DNA from: Sipunculus nudus
Taxonomy: Eukaryota > Annelida > Sipuncula > Golfingiida > Sipunculidae
Length of the DNA stretch: 64,000 nt
Assembly (NCBI GenBank): GCA_026874595.1
Contig: CM049307.1
Coordinates: 5,167,579-5,231,578 of the forward strand
Reading direction: 5' to 3'
Shown: positions 22,959-35,498 of the stretch, piece by piece
Numbering within the stretch: position 1 is the first letter of the stretch
How the letters are laid out: each line of letters starts with the position of its first letter
Program-made: the position numbers and the translations under genes
Notes under the pieces: model-generated
What the model was told of the DNA's origin: nothing
Database searches by the model: none
Seen by the model: the letters and a program-made list of their open reading frames with translations, nothing else

Positions 22959-25209
22959 CAAGGGACCTATGGGTCACGGCGCTCAGCTGTTATATAAGAT
23001 AAAAAAATATGATTTTGAAATGAGGCACATGCTGGTTTTGTGTGGAAATAAATATCAGCTGTATTATGAGTTGTTAGTGTTAAGCTTATGTATGATTTTG
23101 ATAGTTTCTTTGGAGACAGGGAAGAGATTGATTTCATTTATTTTATTAACAAATGGAGTGCCACTGTCATACAGATTTTGACTTGGCCATATAATTGATA
23201 AGCAGCACATATAAGATAAAGAGTTTAACTATTTATTAAAATTTAATAACAAATATTGTGCCAAATATTATTTTTATTAAAAATAATAAGAGAATCATAT
23301 GATTTTTTTTAATAAAATATAACTGGAATGATTATTAAAATAATATTATAGAATATATTCATGAATGCATTCATGAATACATTTTGAAAGTATTTGCACT
23401 GGTATTCAAATACTTTCATTTTTACCTGAATTCCCATTCTTATGCAAGAAATTTTATAATGGAGTACATATTCATATTCATATTCATATACATTTGCCAA
23501 GTATTCGCACCATGTCTGGTATTTATTCAGTTTTAGCCAAACAATGATGTTGAGAATCCAGAATATAAACAAAGGACCCATGGGTCACAACAACCAGCTT
23601 AGGTTTGAAATTTTTGCAAATGCAAAATATGAAAAATATTCTATTGTAATGTTTTTTATTTATATAAGCATATGAGAAGCTAAGAGGAAAGGGCCCTCCT
23701 ACTTGGTTATAGTAAAGTTCTCAATATATGATTGCAAACTAATACTCTGACAAGACTGTCATGAAGAAAAACAGTATAACTTTTGAGATACTTTGATGCA
23801 TAAGAAAAATTTGCAGATGGACAGGCAAGTGGACAGAATGGACTAATACCTTCATTTTACTTTCAAGGGAATAATGCATTTGAGTTTATATATAACAACA
23901 TGGCATCTACAAAATTATTCCTTGAATCCCTATTAAAACGTTTTGCACATTGGAGTTTTCAGTACATGCTTAATTTTATTCACCGAAATAAAATAAAAGA
24001 TTCAGTACATTTGATAAAATAAAAACATCTTTTCAAATAAAGTATACACACTGTTGGTTAAATGAGGGACAAACAATATCATTATGCTAATTACAATCTC
24101 AGCTATAATTAATTACTGGAATTAATAGTCAATTTAACACCTGGTGAAGTTTTACTCTTCTGAAGTAAAGCATTACTTATCTGATGAACATCCACACTTT
24201 CATAGCAATACATCACTTTGTGGACACAATTAAATGTGCACTTTAATCATTGTAACCCTGGTGGTACAAAACAAAATCTAAAATGTAGCATGTCCAAGAA
24301 TAAAATAAAATACAGAAAATTATAACATTCATCTAGTTTATGCACCAGCTGGGGGGGGGGGGGGGTGAGTGCAGGGCAGAGGGGAAGCCTGCTAGTAGTG
24401 GCCAAGCTGGGCCAAGGCAAGCTGCCTGGGGTGGGTTACATAATGCAAGTGAAGGCTGTACTACTAGGTGGGCCAGATGTAAACAACACTTGACATGGTG
24501 TATGAAAGCTTGAATAAAAGCTACTCTTTTCAAACAATTTCTTTGAAATTTCAGATTTTAAAAGATTAAATCCTTATGTATATATGCTGTGAAAATAAAA
24601 TCAATAGTACTTACAGGGAAAAAACGTGCCACTGCCAAATTTGGACAAAATTTAAGGTTTTGATTTTTTATTTATGTTAATAACTTGAACAATTTGCAAA
24701 ATCCAGATCTAATTTTGGGTAAACAATTGAATCTTGATTAAATAAAGTTATATTCCTGAAAAAAAGTCTCCAGCTTCAGCAATTCTCATGTTAAGTGAGC
24801 AAATATATTTCCTGATTTTTAAAAAATTGCATTATATTTGGGCCTATAACTTCAAAATAATACCCAATACTGACCTAATTTTTGGTATGTGCACAGAAAA
24901 TGTATGGAAGAATATGAATACTACATCTGATCAAAAACAGAGCAGTGGTTTTGATATTAGGCAGCCTTGAAGTGTAACAATGGCTTTTTTATGGAAAACT
25001 GAGGTTTTTCCTTAATATCTCGAAGGAACTAAGTTCTAATGACCCAATTTTTGGTATGGTAGGAGATTTTGGGAACATCTAATGGTATGCAGAATTTTGG
25101 ATTCGTAGGTCCAACAGTTTTAAAACGTGCCCTGTTAACGGCCTGACGGCCGGACGACGGACAAAGGACCACGACTATAGCTCAGATGACTTATAGTCAG
25201 CTGAGCTAA
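22959..25209 (+). mobile_element. Family-2 element F4 (contains a second 5' end at 23570)
   Basis: The 5' end is CAAGGGACCTATGGGTCACG at 22959. A second family 5' end (CAAAGGACCCATGGGTCAC) occurs at 23570, and there is only one 3' hairpin (25178-25208, plus A). The right flank returns to a 338-bp unit of F2. From 23815 the sequence is the copy of 1-1328, including a poly-G tract (24352-24365) and the GC-richer cassette. Part of the first 600 bp matches 41780-42990. Either two elements fused with loss of one 3' end, or the inner 5' end is an internal duplication. Confidence 0.55.
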
Positions 25210-25356
25210 AAAATCATAAAAAATGTAAAAAATACAGGTGGCACCATCAGTCTGCAGGAGGTGATGGAACACCCCATGTTAAATGTTCATGCACATAATC
25301 ATGGTGATCAATGCAGTAGTTATTCAGATATTTGAGCTTTTGTATCAAAATTTTAA

Positions 25357-27965
25357 CTAGATATTTCTTGGCACCGCAGGTGCCATAGTATTGCCAGACA
25401 ATTAATCCCCCCCCCCCCCCTTTAAGAATAGGCCCCCCATCTTCAGCAACAATTAATATCAGACCACACTCATAGAAAAGGTCATTCTCATAGAAAAGGT
25501 CATGATCCAAATTTCAATATACATCATCCCCTAACCCATGTCTATGTATATGCCAGAAATCTGTCCATTAGTTTTTGACTTATAATGCTCACAGTACTGT
25601 TAAGTGGCAATGATGGGGTATTAAACGGCACGAAAACAAGTGAAAGAATAACAGGTGGCACCACCTGTTTCCCGTACATGACAACACTATCCAAGATCTT
25701 CGTTCAAGTTGATTTTTGGACCAATCAATGCATCCCTTATTGAGAAATTAATGATTTTGTGTGATTTTCACCATATATGGCAATATTCAAGGTCAAGGCC
25801 ACTCATTAGAAAGGTCATGACCCCTATTCAAATAAACATTATCCTATAACCCATATCCATGTATATGCATAATATGAAAGAAATTTGTCCATTAGTTTTT
25901 GACTTATAATGCTCACAGTACTGATAAATGGCAATGATGGGGTATTAAACGGCACAAAACAAGTAAAAGAATAACAGGTGGCGCCACCTGTTTCCGGTAT
26001 ATGACAATACTTTCCAAGATCTTCGAACATGTTGATTTTTGGACCAATGCATGCATCGCTTATTGAGATATTAATGATTTTGTGTAATTTTCACCATATA
26101 TGGCAATATTCAAGGTCAAGGCCACTCTAATAGGAAAGGTCATGACCCCAATTTATATATACATTATCCCATAACCCATGTCTATGTATATGCATAATAT
26201 GAAAGAAATCTGTCCATTAGTTTTTGACTTATAATGCTCACAGGTTATAAATGTACTGTTAAGTGGCAATGATGGGGTATTAAACGGCACGAAAACAAGT
26301 AAAAGAATAACAGGTGGTGCCACCTGTTTCCGGTACATGACATTACTATCCAAGATCTTCGGTCAAGTTGATTTTTGGACCAATGCATGCATCCCTTATT
26401 GAGAAATTAATGATTTTGTGTGATTTTCACCATATATGGCAATATTCAAGGTCAAGGCCACTCATTGGAAAGGTCATGACCCCTATTCAAATAAACATTA
26501 TCCTATACCCCATATCCATGTATATGCATAATATGAAAGAAATTTGTCCATTAGTTTTTGACTTATGATGCTCACAGTACTGATAAATGGCAATGACGGG
26601 GTATTAAACGGCACAAAACAAGTAAAAGAATAACAGGTGGCGCCACCTGTTTCCGGTACATGACATTACTATCCAAGATCTTCGGTCAAGTTGATTTTTG
26701 GACCAATGCATGCATCCCTTATTGAGAAATTAATGATTTTGTGTGATTTTCACCATATATGGCAATATTCAAGGTCAAAGCCACTCATTGGAAAGGTCAT
26801 GACCCCTATTCAAATAAACATTATCCTATAACCCATATCCATGTATATGCATAATATGAAAGAAATTTGTCCATTAGTTTTTGACTTATAATGCTCACAG
26901 TACTGATAAATGGCAATGATGGGGTATTAAATGGCACAAAACAAGTAAAAGCATAACAGGTGGCGCCACCTGTTTCCGGTACATGACAATACTTTCCAAG
27001 ATCTTCGGTCAAGTTGATTTTTGGACCAATGCATGCATCCCTTATTGAGATATTAATGATTTTGTGTAATTTTCACCATATATGGCAATATTCAAGGTCA
27101 AGGCCACTCTAATAGGAAAGGTCATGACCCCAATTTATATATACATCATCCCATAACCCATGTCTATGTATATGCATAATATGAAAGAAATCTGTCCATT
27201 AGTTTTTTACTTATAATGCTCACAGGTTATAAATGTACTGTTAAGTGGCAATGATGGGGTATTAAACGGCACGAAAACAAGTAAAAGAATAACAGGTGGC
27301 GCCACCTGTTTCCGGTACATGACATTACTATCCAAGATCTTCGGTCAAGTTGATTTTTGGACCAATGCATGCATCCCTTATTGAGAAATTAATGATTTTG
27401 TGTGATTTTCACCATATATGGCAATATTCAAGGTCAAGGCCACTCTCATAGAAAAGGTCATGACCCCAATTTAAATAAACATCATCCCATAACCCATATC
27501 TATGTATTTGCATAAAATGAAAGAAATCTGTCCATTAGTTTTTGACTTATAATGCTCACAGTACTGTCAAGTAGCAATTTTGGGGATATTAAACGGCATG
27601 AAAATAAGTAAAGAATAATAGGTGGTGCCACCAGTTTCTGGAACATGACAACCCTATCCATGATCTTCGATCAACTTGATTTTGGGATCAATACATGCAA
27701 GTTTTCTTGAGATATTTAAGAATTTGTGTGATTTTCCCCAAAATTGAACCTATTCAAGGTCAAGGTCACTCTCCTAGTTGAGGTCATGACCTCATTTTAA
27801 ATAGGCGTCGTCCTCTCACCCATATCTATACATATACCAAGTTTGGTAAAGATCCGTGAAATATTTTTTGAGTTATTGTGTCCAAAAGAAATCTCTGCGG
27901 CGGCGGCGGCGGCGCCGCGACCGTGCCTAAACCATAGTATCTCCAGATTATGTCTGGCGATACAA
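25357..27965 (+). mobile_element. Family-1 Helitron-like element C (2.6 kb), nested in F2
   Basis: It starts CTAGATATTTCTTGGCACCG and ends with hairpin GTATCTCCAGA / TCTGGCGATAC (about 27938-27963), then AA. A CGG run lies at 27896-27918. The interior is a 325-bp tandem array. The flanks TCAAAATTTTAA and TTATTCTGG together have the same length as the uninterrupted unit (TCAAATTTTGCATTATTCTG), so again no target duplication and an A/T junction. Confidence 0.7.
25440..27640 (+). repeat. 325-bp tandem array with a three-unit higher-order pattern
   Basis: AACAGGTGG..CCACCTGTTTCC recurs near 25650, 25973, 26308, 26631, 26955 and 27292, and a variant near 27620. Steps are 323, 335, 323, 324 and 337 bp. 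The longer steps come from a 12-13 bp insert (GGTTATAAATGTAC) present near 26243 and 27225, 982 bp apart. That indicates amplification in blocks of three units. Confidence 0.85.
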
Positions 27966-29830
27966 TTATTCTGGGGGGGGGGGGGGGGGGGGGGGTACTT
28001 CACAGCCACAAAGCTCAAAGAATATTGGTAACAGAGACCTAAATTCTGGTTTCCAAGAAGATTATTCATGGACCTTCCTAGATTTGAAGTGAGAAGATTC
28101 CAGGTCCAGCTGTTACGATTTGTGCCCTGTTAACAGATGACAGTTTCATTGCAGGTCTCAAAAAGAGAAAACAATTTGTGAAAATTGAAAAAATACAGAT
28201 GGTGCCCCCAGTCTGCAGGAAGTGATGGAACATCCCATGATCAATATTCTTGAAAAGAATCATGGTGATCAATGCAGTAGTTATCCAGATATTTGAGCTT
28301 TTGTATCAAATTTTGCATTATTCTGGGGGGTACTTCGGAGCCACATAGCTCGTAGGATATGGGTAACAGAGACCTAATTTCAGGTTTTCAAGGAGATTTT
28401 TCATGGACCTCCCTGGATATAAAGTTTGAAGAATCCAGGTCCAGTGGTTACGATTTGTGCTCTGTTAACAGATGACAGTTTCATTGCAGGTCTGAAAAAA
28501 AGAGAAAAAAAATCGTAAAAATTGGAAAAAATACAGGTGGCGCCACCAGTCTGCAGGAAGTGATTGAACATCCCATGATCAATATTCATGCAAAGAATCA
28601 TGGTGATCAATGCAGTAGTTATTCAGATACTTGAGCTTTTGTATCAAACTTTGCATTATTCTGTGGGGTACTTCAGAGCCCCATAGCTCAAAGGATATGG
28701 GTAACAGAGACCTAATTTCAGGTTTTCAAGGAGATTTTTCATGGACCTCCCTGGATATTAAGTTTGAAGAATCCAGGTCCAGTGGTTGGGATTTGTGCTC
28801 TGTAAACAGATGACAGTTTCATTGCAGGTCTCAAAAAAAGAAAAAAAAATTCGTAAAAATTGGAAAAAATACAGGTGGCGCCACCAGTCTGCAGGAAGTG
28901 ATGGAACATCCTATGATCAATATTCATGCAAAGAATATTGGTGATCAATGCAGTAGTTATTCAGATACTTGAGCTTTAGTATCAAATTTTGCATTATTCT
29001 GGGGGGTACTTCGGAGCCCAATAGCTCGAAGGATATGGGTAACAGAGACCTAATTTTAGGTTTTCAAGGAGATTTTTCATGGACCTCTCTGGATATTAAG
29101 TTTGGAGATTCCAAGTCCAGTGGTTACGATTTTTGTCCTGTTAACAGATGACAGTTTCATTGCAGGTCTGAAAAAAAGTGAAAAAAATTCGTAAAAATTG
29201 GAAAAAATACAGGTGGTGCCACCAGTCTGCAGAAAGTGATGAAACATCCTATGATCAATATTCATGCAAAGAATCATGGTGATCAATGCAGTAGTTATTC
29301 AGATACTTGAGCTTTAGTATCAAATTTTGCATTATTCTGGGGGGTACTTCGGAGCCCCATAGCTCGAAGGATATGGGTAACAGAGACCTAATTTCAGGTT
29401 TTCAAGGAGATTTTTCATGGACCTCCCTGGATATAAAGTTTGAAGAATCCAGGTCCAGTGGTTGGGATTTGTGCTCTGTAAACAGATGACAGTTTCATTG
29501 CAGGTCTCAAAAAAAGAAAAAAAAATTCGTAAAAATTGGAAAAAATACAGGTGGCGCCACCAGTCTGCAGGAAGTGATGGAACATCCCATGATCAATATT
29601 CATGCAAAGAATCATGGTGATCAATGCAGTATTTATCTAGATACTTGAGCTTTTGTATCAAATTTTGCATTATTCTGGGGGGTATTTTGGAGCCTCATAG
29701 CTCAAAGGATATGGGTAACAGAGACCTGATTTCAGGTTTCCAAGGAGATTTTTCATTGACCTCCCTGGATGTCAAGTGTGAAGATTCCAGGTCAAGCGGT
29801 TACGATTTGTGCCCTGTTAATAGATGGCCA
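27966..29830 (+). repeat. 338-bp tandem array of F2 with expanded poly-G
   Basis: CAGTCTGCAG lies near 28208, 28546, 28886, 29224 and 29562, a regular 338-340 bp step. Units are more alike than those of F3, suggesting younger amplification. The GGGGGG of the unit (TTCTGGGGGGTACTTC) is expanded to about 22 G at 27972-27994 beside the insertion junction of element C. Confidence 0.9.
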
Positions 29831-30844
29831 GACAGCCGGACAGACGATGGACAAAGGGTGATCGCTATAGCTCAGATGACTTTCAGTCAGCTGAGCTAAT
29901 AAAAAATTGAGGTTTTTCCTTAATTTCTTAAAGGAACAAAGTCGCAAAGACCCAGTTTTAGCTTGGTAGGAGATCTTTGAGACATCTAACATTATGCCAA
30001 CAGCCTGGGGAGCATAGAGATATGCACTGAATGACCTACAGTCACCAAAGTGGACTGCTTGACAATGCAAGGGAATACAACAAGAGCCTAAAAAAAATTC
30101 AATAACTAGCCTAATTTTGCAGCTTTTATTTTCAAATTTCAGATTTTAGCAGATTAAATCCTTATATGCACATGCTGTGAAAATTAAATAGACAGTACTT
30201 ACAAGAAAAAAAAGTGCCGTGGCCAAAGTTGGGCAAAATTTAAGGTACCAATTTTAAATTTTTGCCAATATTTAAACAAATTTAACAGATTTTGATCTAA
30301 TTTTTGGTATAAATTAAATTTTGATCAATTAAAGTTGTATTACTGAAAAAAAGTCCCTACCTTTAACACTTTTGGTCTTAAGTGACCAAATATCTTTCAT
30401 GATTTTTTTACAAAGTCCATTATGTTTGGGCCCATAACTTTTTAAAATAAATAATACTGACTTAATTTCTGGCATGTACATAGGAACTATATAGAGGAAT
30501 ATTTATGGTAAATATGAAGAAAACCAGATGAGTGGTTTTGATATTAGGCAGTCCTGAAGTGTGAAAATAGATTTCTAATAAAAAATTGAGGTTTTTCCTT
30601 AATATCTTGAAGGAACGAAGTCCTATTGACCCAATTTTTGGCATGGTAGGAGATTTTGGGGACATCTAACTGTATGCTGAATTTCAGATTCGTAGGTCCA
30701 ATGGTGTTGAAATGTGCCAGTCTTAGGGACGGACATCCGGACAGACGGATGGACAGACAGATGGACGGACAGACAGACAGATGGACGGATGACAGACAAT
30801 GGACCATGACTATAGCTCAGATGACTTATAGTCAGCTGAGCTAA

Positions 30845-31209
30845 AAACCGCACAAATCATGTTGGAGGAATTAAGACATTTATTTTATCATTTAACACCA
30901 TGACTTTACAGCTGATGTTACATTATGTTTAGCACTGCTTTTTAACGTTCAAGTATGACTGAAAAAAAATCAGAGTGGTTAGAGTAAGTCATGAAACTTC
31001 AGCAAAGAGTTTGTTGGTAGTGCTAACCTAAGACAATGGTTCCATCCTTTCAGTTATTCCTTTACAACCCTTCTTGATTAAACTTGTACCTTAATCCACC
31101 GTCACCTTTATTTCAGTTGCACATTAATTAGATGCAATGCTATGTACACTGACACAGGTGAATAAAGCATTGCACTGGTTATTCAGACACAAAGCAGGTA
31201 CATGAAACA
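30845..31209. other. Gene-free intron segment
   Basis: Intron sequence of TMF1 between the F1 nest and the 31-bp minisatellite. Nothing recognised. Confidence 0.5.
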
Positions 31210-34200
31210 GACTTCATGTTCACCTCATACCATCAGTATAGACCTAATGTTCCCCTCGTACCATCAGTATAGACCACGTTCACTTCATACCATCAGTATA
31301 GACCTAAATGTTCCCCTCATACCATCAGTATAGACTTCATGATCGCCTCATACCATCAGTATAGACTTCATGTTCACCTCATACCATCAGTATAGACTTC
31401 ATGTTCACCTCATACCATCAGTATAGACTTCATGTTCGCCTCATACCATCAGTATAGACTTCATGTTCACCTCATACCATCAGTATAGACTTCATGTTCA
31501 CCTCATACCATCAGTATAGACTTCATGTTCACCTCATACCATCAGTATAGACCTAATGTTCCCCTCATACCATCAGTACAGACTTCATGTTCACCTCATA
31601 CCATCAGTATAGACCTAAATGTTCCCCTGATACCATCAGTATAGACTTCATGTTCACCTCATACCATCAGTATAGACCACGTTCCCCTCATACAATCAGT
31701 ATAGACCTAAATGTTCCCCTCATACCATCAGTATAGACTTCATGTTCACCTCATACCATCAGTATAGACTTCATGTTCACCTCATACCATCAGTATAGAC
31801 CTAAATGTTCCCCTCATACCATCAGTATAGACTTCATGTTCACCTCATACCATCAGTATAGACTTCATGTTCACCTCATACAATCAGTATAGACCTAAAT
31901 GTTCCCCTCATACCATCAGTATAGACTTCATGTTCACCTCATACCATCAGTATAGACCTAATGTTCCCCTCATACCATCAGTATAGACTTCATGTTCACC
32001 TCATACAATCAGTATAGACCTAAATGTTCCCCTCATACCATCAGTATAGACTTCATGTTCACCTCATACCATCAGTATAGACTTCATGTTCACCTCATAC
32101 AATCAGTATAGACCTAAATGTTCCCCTCATACCATCAGTATAGACTTCATGTTCACCTCATACCATCAGTATAGACCTAATGTTTTCCTCATACCATCAG
32201 TATAGACTTCATGTTCGCCTCATACCATCAGTATAGACTTCATGTTCACCTCATACCATCAGTATAGACCTAATGTTCCCCTCATACCATCAGTACAGAC
32301 TTCATGTTCACCTCATACCATCAGTACAGGCTTCATGTTCACCTCATACCATCAGTACAGACTTCATGTTCACCTCAAACCATCAGTACAAACTTCATGT
32401 TCGCCTCATTCCATCAGTATAGACTTCATGTTCCCCTCATACCATCAGTATAGACTTCATGTTCACCTCATACCATCAGTATAGACTTCCTGTTCACCTC
32501 ATACCATCACTATAGACTTCATGTTCACCTCATACCATCAGCATAGACTTCATGTTCACCTCATACACTCACCATCATAGACTTCCTGTTCACCTCATAC
32601 CATCACTATAGACTTTCTGTTCCCCTCATACCATCAGTATAGACTTCATGTTCACCTCATACCATCAGTATAGACTTCATGTTCCCCTCATACCATCAGT
32701 ATAGACCTTAATGTTCCCCTCATACCATCAGTATAGACTTCATGTTCACCTCATACCATCAGTATAGACTTCATGTTCGCCTCATACCATCAGTATAGAC
32801 TTCATGTTCACCTCATACCATCAGTATAGACCTAATGTTCCCCTCATACCATCAGTACAGACTTCATGTTCACCTCATACCATCAGTACAGGCTTCATGT
32901 TCACCTCATACCATCAGTACAGACTTCATGTTCACCTCATACCATCAGTACAGACTTCATGTTCGCCTCATTCCATCAGTATAGACTTCATGTTCCCCTC
33001 ATACCATCAGTATAGACTTCATGTTCACCTCATACCATCAGTATAGACTTCCTGTTCACCTCATACCATCACTATAGACTTCATGTTCACCTCATACCAT
33101 CAGCATAGACTTCATGTTCACCTCATACACTCACCATCATAGACTTCCTGTTCACCTCATACCATCACTATAGACTTTCTGTTCCCCTCATACCATCAGT
33201 ATAGACTTCCTGTTCACCTCATACCATCAGTATAGACTTCATGTTCACCTCATACCATCAGTATAGACCTTACTGTTCCCCTCATACCATCAGTATAGAC
33301 TTCATGTTCACCTCATACCATCAGTATAGACTTCATGTTCCCCTCATACCATCAGTATAGACTTCATGTTCACCTCATACCATCAGTATAGACCTTAATG
33401 TTCCCCTCATACCATCAGTATAGACTTCATGTTCACCTCATACCAACAGTATAGGCTTCATGTTTCCCTCATACCATCAGCATAGACTTCCTGTTCACCT
33501 CATACCATCAGCACAGACTTCATGTTCACCTCATACCATCACTATAGACTTTCTGTTCCCCTCATACCATCAGTATAGACTTCCTGTTCACCTCATACCA
33601 TCAGTATAGACTTCATGTTCACCTCATACCATCAGTATAGACTTCATGTTCACCTCATACCATCAGTATAGACTTCTTGTTCCCCTCATACCATCAGCAT
33701 AGACTTCCTGTTCACCTCATACCATCAGCACAGACTTCATGTTCACCTCATACCATCAGCATAGACTTCCTGTTCACCTCATACGATCAGTATAGACTTC
33801 ATGTTCACCTCATACCATCAGTACATACCTCATGTTCACCTCATACGATCAGTATAGACTTCCTGGTCACCTCATACCATCAGTATAGACTTCATGTTCA
33901 CCTCATACCATCAGCATAGACTTCCTGTTCACCTCATACCATCAGTATAGACTTCATGTTCACCTCATACCATCAGTACATACCTCATGTTCACCTCATA
34001 CGATCAGTATAGACTTCCTGGTCACCTCATACCATCAGTATAGACTTCATGTTCGCCTCATACCATCAGCATAGACTTCCTGTTCACCTCATACCATCAG
34101 TATAGACTTCCTGTTCACCTCATACCATCAGCACAGACTTCCTGTTCACCTCATACCATCAGCATAGACTTCATGTTCACCTCATACACTCACCATCATA

Positions 34201-34755
34201 GACTTCCTGTTCACCTCATACCATCACTATAGACTTTCTGTTCACCTCATACCATCAGTATAGACTTCATATTCACCTCATACCATCAGTATAGACTTCA
34301 TGTTCACCTCATACCATCAGTAAAGACTTCATGTTCACCTCATACCATCAGTATAGACTTCATGTTTGCCTCATACCATCAGTAAAGATTTCATGTTCAC
34401 CTCATACCATCAGTATAGACTTCATGTTCGCCTCATACCATCAGTATAGACTTCATGTTCCCCTCATGCCATCAGTATAGACTTCATGTTCACCTCATAC
34501 CATCAGTATAGACTTCATGTTCCCCTCATGCCATCAGTATAGACTTCATGTTCACCTCATACCATCAGTATAGACTTCATGTTCACCTCATACCATCAGT
34601 ATAGACTTCATATTCACCTCATACCATCAGTATAGACTTCGAGTTCACCTCATACCATCAGTATAGACTTCGAGTTCACCTCATACCATCAGTATAGACT
34701 TCATGTTCACCTCATACCATCAGTATAGACTTCATATTCACCTCATACCATCAGT
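31210..34755 (+). repeat. 31-bp minisatellite, about 114 copies
   Basis: The unit reads CTTCATGTTCACCTCATACC, then ATCAGTATAGA. Main variants are CTTCATGTTCACC and CCTAA(A)TGTTCCCC, with minor CTTCCTG, GTACAG and GCATAG forms. The variants are interspersed. Blocks are duplicated: 32242-32484 recurs at 32804-33046, 562 bp away. As 31 is not a multiple of three, the open frames in it repeat every 93 bp and are not genes. It lies in the TMF1 intron. Confidence 0.97.
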
Positions 34756-35498
34756 GGTCCATGAACAACTTGCCCAGTCCCCTTCCATTTATGACCTCAC
34801 AGCAGCCATGTCCATGGGGTCACATCAACACAAAGGTTTAGATTATGTGCCTGTGCTTCTCAAGCCCTTACCCATATTTGTATTAATGTCCCTAAACCAT
34901 CATTAATGGCCTCAATTGTTAGCAGGCTTATATATGATTCTCTATATCCTTACCAGCACTCAGTCCTGCCAAATCACCAGCTAACCCTAAAATAAACAGT
35001 ATTCAATAGAGCTGGAGCTTAAAATTAAAAAATACACATCATTTAATATATAGGTACATCATTTCTCCCTGATGGGGAGAACGCACAGTTCTGAAATATA
35101 AAAATGACAAACCAAGACAAACCAAGACTACCTTATAAACCATGTATGTTTACCTTTAAGTACAGTAATTTTACCAACATGTAAAGAGGGCTCCATATGC
35201 CAGGATTCTTTAAAAGAATTCCACCCTTTTTTAATATATTGAATGCTACAAGTAAAAGTGAACTGGTTGAATTACATGTTTAAAACAAATTATGGAGCTA
35301 CCTGAGGAGCTAGCTTTACACAGTGCAAAGCTTTGGTACTGACAACTGTCTGAAGAATGCTTGAGGAGGTCATGTGAAATAGGATAGGCAGCAGGTCTCA
35401 AAGTTAGGAAACTATTTTAATTTATAATTTAAACTTTATTTTAACATGGATCACACAAATAGTTATTAAAACTGATATGAGGGACTTTCCATGGCTCA
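34756..35498. other. Gene-free intron segment
   Basis: AT-rich intron sequence. No exon or repeat recognised. Confidence 0.5.

Larger units (their letters stand above)
18117..29899 (+). mobile_element. Family-2 element F2 with nested insertions (11.8 kb)
   Basis: It starts CAAGTGGCCCATGGGCC at 18117, followed by CGCTCAGCTGA, and ends with the hairpin at 29868-29898 plus A. Its left flank ATATGTTTTTAA and right flank TAAAAAATTGAG join to the equivalent of the uninterrupted backbone in the third cassette near 30565-30590, at the same length. That implies insertion between A and T with no duplication. Removing F3 (19059-22935), F4 (22959-25209) and element C (25357-27965) leaves about 3.0 kb, mainly 338-bp tandem units. 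Confidence 0.65.
13487..30844 (+). mobile_element. Family-2 element F1, host of a large nest
   Basis: The 5' end is CAAGGGACCCATGGGTCAC at 13487, with the palindrome GACCCATGGGTC followed by GCTCAGCTGA. The 3' end is the family hairpin at 30813-30843 plus A (GAGCTAA). The host body is interrupted by a family-1 element (14812-17724) and by F2 (18117-29899); removing both restores a continuous backbone that matches 24540-25209 and 44030-44700. A cassette of about 350 bp (14224-14570) is tandemly repeated: a second copy starts at 14571 and is split by the insertions, and a third starts near 30005. No protein is encoded. The whole nest lies in the TMF1 intron, antisense to the gene. Confidence 0.65.

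Noticed and set aside
20403-22997. Multiple 60-120 residue frames
   Set aside because: They fall in the 338-bp array units and the same peptide pieces recur each unit.
31210-34755. CRISPR-like array
   Set aside because: Repeats are contiguous with no unique spacers, and the genome is eukaryotic.
31210-34906. Several plus-strand frames of about 80 residues rich in Tyr-His-Gln
   Set aside because: They are translations of the 31-bp minisatellite and repeat every 93 bp.
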